A DNA stretch of 34,035 bases from Actinomycetota bacterium (GCA_005788075.1 SXZC01000112.1:1-34035); one strand, 5' to 3'. Numbered from the stretch's first letter, positions 24,136 to 31,449 are shown. The notes: generated by a model from the sequence alone, not told the origin. Made by a program: numbers and translations.

Positions 24136-25130
24136 GGTTGAACGCGCTCACCTATGTCCTCGCCGCGATGATGGTCGTGGCGGCCACCGTCGTGTACGTG
24201 ACGTCCTTCGCGCTCGCGTCGGACATCAGCCTTCGCGTGGGCGTCGTGGTGCTGGGCGCCTTCGGGCTGGCGGGCATCTACCTCGCGGTGAGGTCGTCGC
24301 GGCCGGCGGCGCACCCGCGCTTCGTCGACGTGGCGTCCGGCCTCACATCGACCCTCGCCACGTTCTTCATGTCCCGCGACCTCGGGGTGCAGCCCGTGGC
24401 CGCGGCATCGGTTGTGCTGGTGACCGTCGGGCTCGCCGCGCAGCCGTTGGGCGTGGTGGATGCCCGCGCGGCCCGCGCGGCATTCGCCGGGGCGTTCGTG
24501 GGGCTCATCGGCCCGAGCATCACCGTTCCGTGGTACTGGGCGGCGCTCTCCGGCGCGATCGCCGGGCTCCTGTGGAGCATGATCGGCCCGTCCATCATGC
24601 CCGGCTTCGGGGGGCGCATCGGGCTCATGGCCTTCGCGAGCTCGGCGATCGCCTACCAGATCGCCGATTTCCTCGACGGCGCCGGCAACGTGGCGCTGCT
24701 CCCACCGACCGCGGGGCTGCCCACCTGGACGGTCGTCCCGGTGGGCGTGGCGGGCGCCCTCGTCACGTGGACGCTCTACAACCGCACGCGCCTCCATTAC
24801 GTGGCATGCGTGGGCATTCCCGCGCTCGCGGTGTCATCCGGTATCGCGGCGTCGCCGGGCCTCGGCAGCCAGGGCGCGGTGCTCGCCACCGCGTGGCTCG
24901 GTGGCGCCGCCCTGGCCGGCACCTCGCTCGAGCGACTCCCGAACGCTGCCTGGATCTTCGTGGCGGCGCTGCTCTATGCCGGGCTGATGGTGCGCTTCAC
25001 CGGGCCGGACCAGGGACATGCGGGAGTGATCGGCGTGCTGGCCTTCATCGGCGAGCTCGCCGTGTTCGCCCTGCGGCGCGTCCTGCAGCGCGTGGCGCCG
25101 TGGCTACCGGGAAAGCCGCGTGTGGCGTAG
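24132..25130 (+). CDS. Polytopic membrane protein, orphan family, tandem copy B
   Basis: A 332-residue paralogue of the preceding protein; GTG start at 24132 in a GTGA overlap. Matching blocks are GAFVGLIGPSITVP, AIAGLLWSMIGPSIMPG, GGRIGLMAFASSAI and RLPNAAWIFVAALLYAG, followed by GPDQGHAGVIG. Divergence is spread over the whole length, so the duplication is old and both copies are kept, which favours a heterodimeric membrane complex. The 3' end overlaps the convergent regulator gene by 27 bases (25104-25130). Confidence 0.78.
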   Translation: MRLNALTYVLAAMMVVAATVVYVTSFALASDISLRVGVVVLGAFGLAGIYLAVRSSRPAAHPRFVDVASGLTSTLATFFMSRDLGVQPVAAASVVLVTVGLAAQPLGVVDARAARAAFAGAFVGLIGPSITVPWYWAALSGAIAGLLWSMIGPSIMPGFGGRIGLMAFASSAIAYQIADFLDGAGNVALLPPTAGLPTWTVVPVGVAGALVTWTLYNRTRLHYVACVGIPALAVSSGIAASPGLGSQGAVLATAWLGGAALAGTSLERLPNAAWIFVAALLYAGLMVRFTGPDQGHAGVIGVLAFIGELAVFALRRVLQRVAPWLPGKPRVA

Positions 25131-25388
25131 CAGGGTGGCGAGCCCCTGCTCGAGCTCCTGCGAGCACATGGTGCCGTCGGCCTGCTGGCACTGGCGCAGG
25201 CGCTCGCCGATGAGGTGCAGCCCCACCTGGTCGAGCGCGGCGGTCACCGCCGCGAGCTGAACGAGGACGTCCTCGCAGGCGGCGTCCTCGTCGAGCATGC
25301 GCTGCACGCCCCGCAGCTGGCCCTCGGCGCGCCGCAGGCGCACCATGATCTGCTCGCGCGTGGGCGGGGTGGATGCGGTGGTGGCCAC
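25104..25388 (-). CDS. CsoR/FrmR/CstR-family transcriptional regulator
   Basis: A 94-residue all-helical repressor of the DUF156 family. RLRRAEGQLRGVQRMLDED (17-35) is the family's DNA-binding first helix. The sensor positions are Cys38 and Cys67 with the family's 29-residue spacing. The position of the copper-ligand His in CsoR (four before the second Cys) is Arg63. Lack of this His resembles CstR-type persulfide sensors rather than copper or nickel sensors; an extra Cys75 lies downstream. The start is GTG 25388, three bases after the zinc-ribbon stop. As last gene of a trxB-trxA operon with a CsoR-type operator upstream (26948-26966), it probably autoregulates the operon in response to thiol or sulfur stress. 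Confidence 0.88.
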   Translation of the reverse strand: MATTASTPPTREQIMVRLRRAEGQLRGVQRMLDEDAACEDVLVQLAAVTAALDQVGLHLIGERLRQCQQADGTMCSQELEQGLATLLRHTRLSR

Positions 25389-25391
25389 GGC

Positions 25392-25640
25392 CTAGTGGCC
25401 CCCGCAGCCGCAGCCGCCGTGCCCGCATCCCCCAGATGAAGGGGCGGGAGCAGCTGAGGTGCCGCTCGCCACGGCGCCGGCCATCTGGGTGCTCGACCGC
25501 GCCGCCACGAACCCCGTGAACAGCTGCTCGGCGGGCTCCCCGCACGACGGGCACGCGCGGTCATCATCACGCAGGAAGCCCTGCCGGAACACCTCGAACC
25601 CGGTGCCGCACGCGCCGCACCGGAGGTCGTAGGTCGGCAT
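25392..25640 (-). CDS. FmdB-type zinc-ribbon protein with Cys/His-rich tail
   Basis: An 82-residue protein. MPTYDLRCGACGTGFEVFR and ACPSCGEPA form the zinc ribbon with Cys8, Cys11, Cys30 and Cys33. A flexible Ala/Ser/Pro linker follows, then GGCGHGGCGCGGH (70-82), a second potential metal- or thiol-reactive cluster. The family is named after FmdB, a putative regulator, but most members are uncharacterised. It sits four bases after thioredoxin and three before the regulator gene, implying a thiol- or metal-linked role in the same operon. Confidence 0.85.
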   Translation of the reverse strand: MPTYDLRCGACGTGFEVFRQGFLRDDDRACPSCGEPAEQLFTGFVAARSSTQMAGAVASGTSAAPAPSSGGCGHGGCGCGGH

Positions 25641-25644
25641 GCCG

Positions 25645-25965
25645 TCAGCCGCCCAGGCCGAGCGCCTGCTCGATGCCGGCGCGCGGCATGGCGCCCACTG
25701 CGTTGCGCACCAGCTGGCCGTTCTCGAACAGCCCGATGAACGGGATGCCCTGGATGCCGTAGCGCTGCGCGATGTCCGGCGCGTCGTCCACGTTGACCTT
25801 GCCCACCACGATGTCCTCGCGGTCGGCGGCGATCTCGTCGATCACCGGGGCGATCATGCGGCACGAGCCGCACCACGGCGCCCAGAAGTCCACCACCACC
25901 GGCTTCTCGCTCTCGAGCACGAGCCCCTGGAAGGTGTCGCTGGTGATCTCGATGACCTCGCCCAT
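25645..25965 (-). CDS. trxA: Thioredoxin
   Basis: A 106-residue thioredoxin fold protein. VVVDFWAPWCGSCRMIAP holds the redox pair Cys32 and Cys35. The central pair is Gly-Ser instead of Gly-Pro, which usually raises the redox potential slightly and changes partner choice. GIQGIPFIGLFENGQ carries the cis-proline loop. It reduces disulfides in the cytoplasm, using electrons from the reductase encoded 12 bases upstream. The ATG at 25965 is preceded by GAGGAG at about six bases, one of the clearest ribosome binding sites in the window. Confidence 0.93.
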   Translation of the reverse strand: MGEVIEITSDTFQGLVLESEKPVVVDFWAPWCGSCRMIAPVIDEIAADREDIVVGKVNVDDAPDIAQRYGIQGIPFIGLFENGQLVRNAVGAMPRAGIEQALGLGG

Positions 25966-25977
25966 CTCGTCTCCTCG

Positions 25978-26946
25978 TCAGTCGGCGGACGCGCTCGCGC
26001 CCGCGTGGTCCCCGGCTCCGGCCTCCTGGGCCTCGAGCCATCTCTCGGCGTCGATCGCCGCCATGCAGCCGCTGCCCGCGGCGGTGACCGCCTGGCGGTA
26101 CACGGTGTCCTGCACGTCCCCGCACGCGAAGACGCCCTCGATGTTGGTGTAGGTGCCGCCCGGCGTGGTGCGCAGGTAGCCCTCGTCATCCATGTCGAGG
26201 AGCCCCTCGAAGAGCGACGTGTTGGGCTGGTGGCCGATGGCCACGAACATCGCCGCGGCCGGGATGACGTCCTCCTCGCCGGTCTCGACATCGCGCACCT
26301 TCACGCCGGTGACCACGGTGTCGCCCTCGACGTCCTCCACCACGGCGTTCCAGCGCACGGTGATCTTCGGGTTCTCGAGCACGCGCTTGGCCATGATGGC
26401 CGACGCGCGGAACTCATCGCGCCGATGCACGATGGTGACGCTCTCGCACATGCGCGTGAGGAAGAGGGCCTCCTCCATCGCGGTGTCGCCGCCGCCTACC
26501 ACGACAACCGGCTTGTCCTTGAAGAAGAAGCCGTCGCAGGTGGCGCACGCGCTTACCCCACGGCCCATCATGCGGGTCTCGCCCTCGATGCCGAGCCAGC
26601 GCGCCGAGGCACCCGTTGACACGATGACCGAGTTGGCCACGTACTCGTCGCCTCCCACCCATATGCGGAAGGGGCGCTCCGAGAAGTCCACGCGGCTGAC
26701 GTCGGCCGTGACGAACCGGGTGCCGAACCTCTCGGCCTGCGACCGGAACATCTGCATCATCTCCGGCCCCTGCACGCCGTCCGGGAATCCCGGGTAGTTC
26801 TCGACGTCGGTGGTGATCATCAGCTGCCCGCCGGCGCCGTACCCCTCGATCACGAGCGGCTCGAGCCCGGCACGCGCGGCATAGATCGCGGCCGTGAGCC
26901 CGGCCGGCCCGCTGCCGATGATGACCACCTCGTTCACATCGCCCAC
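25978..26946 (-). CDS. trxB: Thioredoxin reductase (NADPH, flavoprotein)
   Basis: A 322-residue low-molecular-weight reductase. IIGSGPAGLTAAIYAARAG (9-27) binds FAD, CATC (134-137) is the redox disulfide, GGGDTAMEEA (151-160) and HRRDEFRA (174-181) bind NADPH, and GVFACGDVQD near the C-terminus is the second FAD contact. It passes electrons from NADPH to thioredoxin. I use GTG 26946, preceded at five bases by a G-rich ribosome site (GGAGGGGGGG, 26952-26961). It is first in the trxB-trxA-zinc ribbon-regulator operon. Confidence 0.95.
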   Translation of the reverse strand: MGDVNEVVIIGSGPAGLTAAIYAARAGLEPLVIEGYGAGGQLMITTDVENYPGFPDGVQGPEMMQMFRSQAERFGTRFVTADVSRVDFSERPFRIWVGGDEYVANSVIVSTGASARWLGIEGETRMMGRGVSACATCDGFFFKDKPVVVVGGGDTAMEEALFLTRMCESVTIVHRRDEFRASAIMAKRVLENPKITVRWNAVVEDVEGDTVVTGVKVRDVETGEEDVIPAAAMFVAIGHQPNTSLFEGLLDMDDEGYLRTTPGGTYTNIEGVFACGDVQDTVYRQAVTAAGSGCMAAIDAERWLEAQEAGAGDHAGASASAD

Positions 26947-26947
26947 C

Positions 26948-26977
26948 TATACCCCCCCTCCGTATACCGGTAAACGG
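26948..26977 (-). promoter_or_regulatory. trxB promoter region with CsoR-family-like operator
   Basis: TATAC (26948-26952) and GTATA (26962-26966) flank CCCCCCTCC. A/T-rich inverted repeats around a G/C tract are the operator layout of CsoR, FrmR and RcnR relatives. An overlapping near-palindrome, CCGTATACCGGTAAACGG (26960-26977, 16 of 18 symmetric), covers the expected start point. Minus-strand TACCGT (26974-26979) could be the -10, giving a leader of about 20 bases that contains the ribosome site. A repressor here would block both transcription and access to the G-tract. Confidence 0.5.
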
Positions 26978-26995
26978 TACCACGCCGCGCCACGG

Positions 26996-27013
26996 CCGCC
27001 CCGAAAGGGGTGG
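26996..27013. terminator. Possible hairpin (CCCC-GAAA-GGGG core)
   Basis: CCGCCCC and GGGGTGG can form seven pairs, one of them G-T, around a GAAA tetraloop. It lies about 70 bases downstream of the 27082 stop on the minus strand and upstream of the trxB promoter. No T-tract follows, so termination is only possible. Confidence 0.3.
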
Positions 27014-27081
27014 AACCCGGACGAACCCGCATCAGCAGCATCCCGCCCGACGACCAAAGGCAGAGGCCGGGCGGCTCTGGA

Positions 27082-27678
27082 TCAACCACGTGAGATGGTG
27101 AACACCAGGCGGTTGCCGGCGCCCCAGGGGCGGCGGGCGGCCGCCCAGTACATGCGCTTCTCCTCGAGCTGGGTGCGCGCGATGCGCCGGGCGTCCTCGA
27201 GGGTGACGAAGCCCCAGGCGAGGAGCACGCCGATGACCACGCCCTCGGCGGTGCCGCCGCGGCCGAGCACCGCGACCAGGAACAGCAGGGTGGCTCCCGC
27301 CGAGATGAACAACAGGATGGCCACGATGGCGGCGAAGCTGCGCCAGTCGCCGGGCGCGGCGGCGAGCATGCGCCGGCCCTCGGCGGGTTGGGCGTCGGGC
27401 AGGCGGATCGACGGCAGGCCGCCCTTGCGCAGCCACACCCGCAGGATGGGGAAGAACACCAGGCCGGTGATGCCCGTCATCGCGATGAGCGTGCCGAGCC
27501 ACCACCACGACCAGCCGTCCTCCGACGTCGCCTCGAGGATGATCGAGACCACCACCAGCGCCACCGACACCCCGAGCAGCTGGATGCCGTACATGCGCGC
27601 CAGCCGGGCGTAGTCCCACAGCAGGTCGCGATCGCCCACGCGGATGGCCTTCGGGGTCTTGCGGGTCTTCCTCGCCAC
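27082..27678 (-). CDS. Membrane protein of unknown function
   Basis: A 198-residue protein with a basic N-terminus (ARKTRKTPKAIRVGDRD) and four hydrophobic segments (about 33-51, 58-78, 116-138, 142-158) arranged as two pairs around a soluble loop (80-112). A basic C-terminal tail (QLEEKRMYWAAARRPWGAG) follows. I do not recognise a family. GTG 27678 is used as start because TAGCCT lies eight bases upstream and no ribosome site is present. It is monocistronic by appearance and divergent from the MFS transporter. Confidence 0.72.
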   Translation of the reverse strand: MARKTRKTPKAIRVGDRDLLWDYARLARMYGIQLLGVSVALVVVSIILEATSEDGWSWWWLGTLIAMTGITGLVFFPILRVWLRKGGLPSIRLPDAQPAEGRRMLAAAPGDWRSFAAIVAILLFISAGATLLFLVAVLGRGGTAEGVVIGVLLAWGFVTLEDARRIARTQLEEKRMYWAAARRPWGAGNRLVFTISRG

Positions 27679-27686
27679 GGCGGGGA

Positions 27687-27692
27687 AGGCTA
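27687..27692 (-). promoter_or_regulatory. Leaderless -10 (TAGCCT)
   Basis: Minus-strand TAGCCT ends eight bases before GTG 27678. The flanks are runs of C and G with no competing A/T hexamer. Confidence 0.45.
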
Positions 27693-27715
27693 GCCCCCCG
27701 GACCCCCCCGGGGTA

Positions 27716-27721
27716 TACCCT
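27716..27721 (+). promoter_or_regulatory. Leaderless -10 (TACCCT, within TATACCCT)
   Basis: TACCCT ends seven bases before GTG 27729, again without a ribosome binding site. The divergent -10 of the neighbouring gene lies 23 bases away. Confidence 0.45.
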
Positions 27722-27728
27722 CGGCGAC

Positions 27729-29252
27729 GTGCGGGAGACCTTGCTGCCAGCGCGCCTGCGCGCGATCCGCGCTCGCCTGAGGGCGAGCCCGCGGTGGCGC
27801 TGGATGGCCATGACGGTCGTGGCGGGCGGGATGATGCTCTCGGTGCTGAACATCAGCATCGTCAACATCGCGCTGCCGGACATCTCGCGCGACTTCGACG
27901 CCGACATCTCGGCGGCCGGCTGGGTGGTGACGGGCTTCCTGGTGACCCAGGCGGTGCTGTTGCCCATCGCGGGACGCGCCGGCGATCTCTACGGCCGACG
28001 GCGCATCTTCGTGCTCGGCGTGCTCGTGATGGTGGTGGCGTCGGTGCTGTGCGCGCTGGCGTGGAACGAGCCCTCGCTGGTGGTGTTCCGCATCCTCCAG
28101 GGCGTGGGCGCGTCGGCCATGGCGCCCACCGCCTATTCGTACGCGACGATCCTCTTCCCGCCGAATGAGCGCGGGCTGGCCATCGGGGTGCTCACGGCGA
28201 TCATCACCGTGGCACCGGTGGTGTCGCTCAACATCGCGGGCGTGCTGGTGGGCATCTGGGGCTGGCGCAGCGTGTTCTGGTTCACGCCGGTGGTGGGCGC
28301 CCTGGTGCTGATCGGCGCCGCGCTCGTGATGCACAGGAAGCCGCCGGGCGCGAAGCGGCCCTTCGACCTCGCCGGCGCCGGGCTCGCGGCGCTCGGGTTG
28401 TTCCCCCTGCTCACGGCCCTCACCAGCGCATCGAGCTGGGGCTGGACCTCGGGCAAGACCCTGGCCATGGCCGCGCTCGGCGTGCTCGGCCTCGCGCTGT
28501 TCGCGTGGCGCGAGACCCGTGCGCCCGACCCGATGGTCGACCTCGGCCTGTTCCGCCTGCGCACCGTGCGCAACCCCAACATCGCCGGGTTCTGCGTGGG
28601 AGCCACGATGTTCGGCACGCTCCTGCTGCTGCCGTTCTACTTCACCGCCGTGCTCGGCTACAGCAACGTGATGCTCTCGCTGGCCATCACCCCGGTGGCG
28701 CTCTCGTTCATGGTGGGGTCGCCGATGTCGGGACGCCTGCTCACCCGCGTGGGCAGCGAACGCATGATGCGGGTGTCGCTCATCCTCGCCGTCTCGGGCG
28801 CCCTCGTGCTGGCCTGGGGATTCGGCTTCGAGGCCTACTACGCGGTGCTGCCCGGCATGGTGCTGCTGGCGCTGGGCCTCGCCACCTCGACGGCCCCGGT
28901 GACCACGACCGTCATCCACGAGGTGCCCGAGGACCGCCTGGGCGTGGCGTCGTCGCTCCCCAACGTGTCGCGCTACTCGGGTGGCGCGCTGGGTGGCGCG
29001 CTGCTCAGCACGGTGGTGGCAATGACGATCCCCGCCACCGTCACGGCCGAGGACGGCCTGGTGAGCGCCCCGCTTCGCGCGATCGTGTCGGACGGCATGC
29101 GGAACGCCCTGCTCGTGGGCGCGGTGATCCTGGCGCTCGGCGCCATCGCGGCCTTCCGCGTGCCGCGCGTGATCGGCCCCGGCGCCACGATCGCGGCGCG
29201 CGTGTCGGGCACGGGCACCGGGCCAGACCCCCGGGGCGGCGGCTCGCGATGA
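27729..29252 (+). CDS. MFS transporter, DHA2 (EmrB/QacA-like) drug exporter family
   Basis: A 507-residue protein with 13-14 TM helices, the length of 14-TMS drug:H+ antiporters. GRAGDLYGRRRIF is motif A and RILQGVGASAMAP follows as in the family. Two usual signatures are altered. TM1 reads SVLNISIVNIALP, with Asn41 where the proton-linked Asp of motif D1 is expected. The antiporter motif C in TM5 (G-P-x-x-G-G) reads APVVSLNIAG. Substrate and coupling may therefore differ from typical multidrug exporters. It overlaps the next MFS gene (ATGA, 29249-29252). Confidence 0.9.
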   Translation: MRETLLPARLRAIRARLRASPRWRWMAMTVVAGGMMLSVLNISIVNIALPDISRDFDADISAAGWVVTGFLVTQAVLLPIAGRAGDLYGRRRIFVLGVLVMVVASVLCALAWNEPSLVVFRILQGVGASAMAPTAYSYATILFPPNERGLAIGVLTAIITVAPVVSLNIAGVLVGIWGWRSVFWFTPVVGALVLIGAALVMHRKPPGAKRPFDLAGAGLAALGLFPLLTALTSASSWGWTSGKTLAMAALGVLGLALFAWRETRAPDPMVDLGLFRLRTVRNPNIAGFCVGATMFGTLLLLPFYFTAVLGYSNVMLSLAITPVALSFMVGSPMSGRLLTRVGSERMMRVSLILAVSGALVLAWGFGFEAYYAVLPGMVLLALGLATSTAPVTTTVIHEVPEDRLGVASSLPNVSRYSGGALGGALLSTVVAMTIPATVTAEDGLVSAPLRAIVSDGMRNALLVGAVILALGAIAAFRVPRVIGPGATIAARVSGTGTGPDPRGGGSR

Positions 29253-30448
29253 CGCGCGGGTCGTACCTGGCGCTGGTCGCCCTGCTGGTGTTCACCATGG
29301 GCACCAGCATCATCACGCCGCTGCTGCCGCTCTACCAGGGCACCTATGAGCTGTCGAACGGCGTGCTCATGCTGCTGTTCGCCACCTACACGGCCACCGT
29401 GGTGCCCACCATGCTGCTGGCCGGGAACGCCGCCGACCGCCTGGGGCGCAAGCGGCTCGCCATACCGGCCATGCTCGTGATGACCGCCGCGTCGCTGGTG
29501 TTCTCGTTCACCGACTCGGTCCCGCTGCTGTTCGCGGGCCGCGTGCTGCAGGGGCTGGCCATCGGCATGTACCTCGGCGTGGGCACGGCGTTCGTCATCG
29601 ACCACGCCCGCCCGGGCGCCAAGGCCCTGGCATCGATGACGGCCGGGGCGGCCTTCCGCATCGGCTTCGGCCTCGGGCCGCTCATGGGCGGGCTCATCGC
29701 CCAGTACTGGGGCAATCCGCTGCACCGGCCGTTCGAGGTGCACGTGGTGCTCATGGTGGTCGGTCTCGCGTGCGTGCTGATCGCGCGCGAGACAGTGCCG
29801 CGGCGCCCCTACAAGTTCGAGATGCGCGTGGGCATCCCCAAGGGGCAGGGCCTCGGCTTCGCGGGCTTCATCGGGCCCGCCGCCTTCACCATGTCCTTCA
29901 TGGAGGGCACCGTGCTCTCGCTGGTGCCGCTCTTCCTCTACAACACGCTCGGCGCCACCAACGTGGCCATCGCCGGGCTCTGCGGGTTCCTCGTGCTCGG
30001 CCTCGGCGGCCTCACGCCGATCCTCACCAGGAACGTCGAGCCCCGGAGGGCGGTGATGATCGGGGTCTCGGTGTCGGCCGTGGTCACCTGGCTCATCGCC
30101 GCCGCGGCGTTCGCGGGGAGCGCCGCGCTGGTGGTGGTGGCCGCCGCGCTGCTCGGGTTCGTCAACGGGCTGATCCTCCAGGGCGGCACGGTGATCTGCG
30201 GCACGATCGTGCCGCTCGAGGAGCGCGGCAAGCTGATGTCGGCGCTCTACATGTGCGCGTACGCGGGCACGATCCCCACGGTGGGCCTCGGCTACCTGTC
30301 GCAGGCCATCGGCCTCACCAACGCGCTCATCGTGTTCAGCTGCATCGCCTGCGTGCTGGCCGCGTGGATCGTGCTCGTCGGGCGCCGGCTGTTCCCCCGG
30401 GTCATTCCGTACCGCGAGCCGATCACGATAGGTTCCCCGGCCGCATGA
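29249..30448 (+). CDS. MFS transporter, 12-TMS
   Basis: A 399-residue protein with 12 TM helices. TM1 is TMGTSIITPLLPLYQGTY. Motif A is GNAADRLGRKRLAIP, and the half-way helix has FRIGFGLGPLMGGLIAQYWG, a good antiporter motif C, so this member looks like an exporter (DHA1-like). Helices 7-12 follow a short central loop (PRRPYKFEMRVGIPKGQG). Substrate unknown. It is coupled to the preceding MFS gene and to rlmN by ATGA overlaps (29249-29252, 30445-30448). Confidence 0.88.
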   Translation: MTRGSYLALVALLVFTMGTSIITPLLPLYQGTYELSNGVLMLLFATYTATVVPTMLLAGNAADRLGRKRLAIPAMLVMTAASLVFSFTDSVPLLFAGRVLQGLAIGMYLGVGTAFVIDHARPGAKALASMTAGAAFRIGFGLGPLMGGLIAQYWGNPLHRPFEVHVVLMVVGLACVLIARETVPRRPYKFEMRVGIPKGQGLGFAGFIGPAAFTMSFMEGTVLSLVPLFLYNTLGATNVAIAGLCGFLVLGLGGLTPILTRNVEPRRAVMIGVSVSAVVTWLIAAAAFAGSAALVVVAAALLGFVNGLILQGGTVICGTIVPLEERGKLMSALYMCAYAGTIPTVGLGYLSQAIGLTNALIVFSCIACVLAAWIVLVGRRLFPRVIPYREPITIGSPAA

Positions 30449-31449
30449 CCGACCCGATCGCATCCATCCTCAAGTCGTGGGGAGAGCCCGCCTACCGCCT
30501 CAAGCAGGTGGACGACGCCCGGCGCGCCGGCGCCCGCGACTGGGATGAGGTGACCACCCTGCCCAAGGACCTCCGCGCGCGGCTCGCCGAGGTCGCACCG
30601 CTCTGGACGGTCACCCCCGACGCCGTGGCCGAGAGCCGCGACGGCACCATCAAGTGGCGCCTGCGCACCGCCGACGGGCTGGCGATCGAGAGCGTGCTCA
30701 TCAAGCACGCGCGCGGCCGCCGCACGTTGTGCGTGTCGAGCCAGGCCGGGTGCGCCCTGGGCTGCCGCTTCTGCGCCACCGGGGCGATGGGCCCGGGCCG
30801 CGACCTCACCGCCCGCGAGATCGCCGACCAGGCGTTCCTCGCCGCCGACGTTGCCCGCGAGGCCGATGCGCGCCTGAGCAACGTGGTGTTCATGGGCATG
30901 GGCGAGCCGCTGCAGAACACCCCCGCCGTCTTCGGCGCCATCCGCGAGATGCACTCGCCCGACGGCCTCGGCATCTCGGCCCGCTCCATCGCCGTCTCCA
31001 CCGCGGGCTGGGTCCCCGGCATCGAGGAGCTGGTCGCCTTCGACGTGCCCGTGCGCCTCGCCCTCTCGCTCCACGCCGCCGACGACGACACCCGCACGGC
31101 GCTCATGCCCATCAACAACCGCTGGCCCATCGCCAACGTCCTCGCCGCCTGCCGTCGCTACGCCGACCGCACGGGTCGCCGCGTGTTCATCGAGTACCTG
31201 CTGCTCGACGGCATCAACGACTCGGTCTCCGACGCCCGACGGCTCGCCACGCAGCTTCGCGATGGGCGCTTCCACGTGAACCTCATCGAGTACAACGCCA
31301 CGAGCGGTCCGTACCGCGGGTCGTCCCCCGATCGCGCCCGCGGGTTCGCCGAGGCGCTCCAGGAGGCCGGGCTGCATCCTTCGTTCCGGCGCTCACGCGG
31401 CGCCGACATCGCCGCTGCCTGCGGGCAGCTCGCCAACACCGGCGCCTAG
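30445..31449 (+). CDS. rlmN: 23S rRNA (adenine2503-C2)-methyltransferase, radical SAM
   Basis: A 334-residue RlmN. Cys103, Cys107 and Cys110 in CALGCRFCATG bind the 4Fe-4S cluster (CxxxCxxC). Cys96 (TLCVSSQAG) and Cys326 (ADIAAACGQL) match the paired cysteines that carry and resolve the methyl group. VFMGMGEPLQN is the conserved GEPL motif. The RlmN-like helical N-terminus argues for C2 methylation of A2503 rather than Cfr-type C8 methylation; tRNA A37 is another known RlmN target. The ATG overlaps the MFS stop, and a TAGGTT hexamer ten bases before it could be an additional promoter. Confidence 0.93.
   Translation: MTDPIASILKSWGEPAYRLKQVDDARRAGARDWDEVTTLPKDLRARLAEVAPLWTVTPDAVAESRDGTIKWRLRTADGLAIESVLIKHARGRRTLCVSSQAGCALGCRFCATGAMGPGRDLTAREIADQAFLAADVAREADARLSNVVFMGMGEPLQNTPAVFGAIREMHSPDGLGISARSIAVSTAGWVPGIEELVAFDVPVRLALSLHAADDDTRTALMPINNRWPIANVLAACRRYADRTGRRVFIEYLLLDGINDSVSDARRLATQLRDGRFHVNLIEYNATSGPYRGSSPDRARGFAEALQEAGLHPSFRRSRGADIAAACGQLANTGA

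Noticed and set aside
30445..31449. Cfr-type resistance methyltransferase
   Set aside because: The overall length, N-terminal helical region and cysteine context match RlmN better. A formal phylogeny would settle it.
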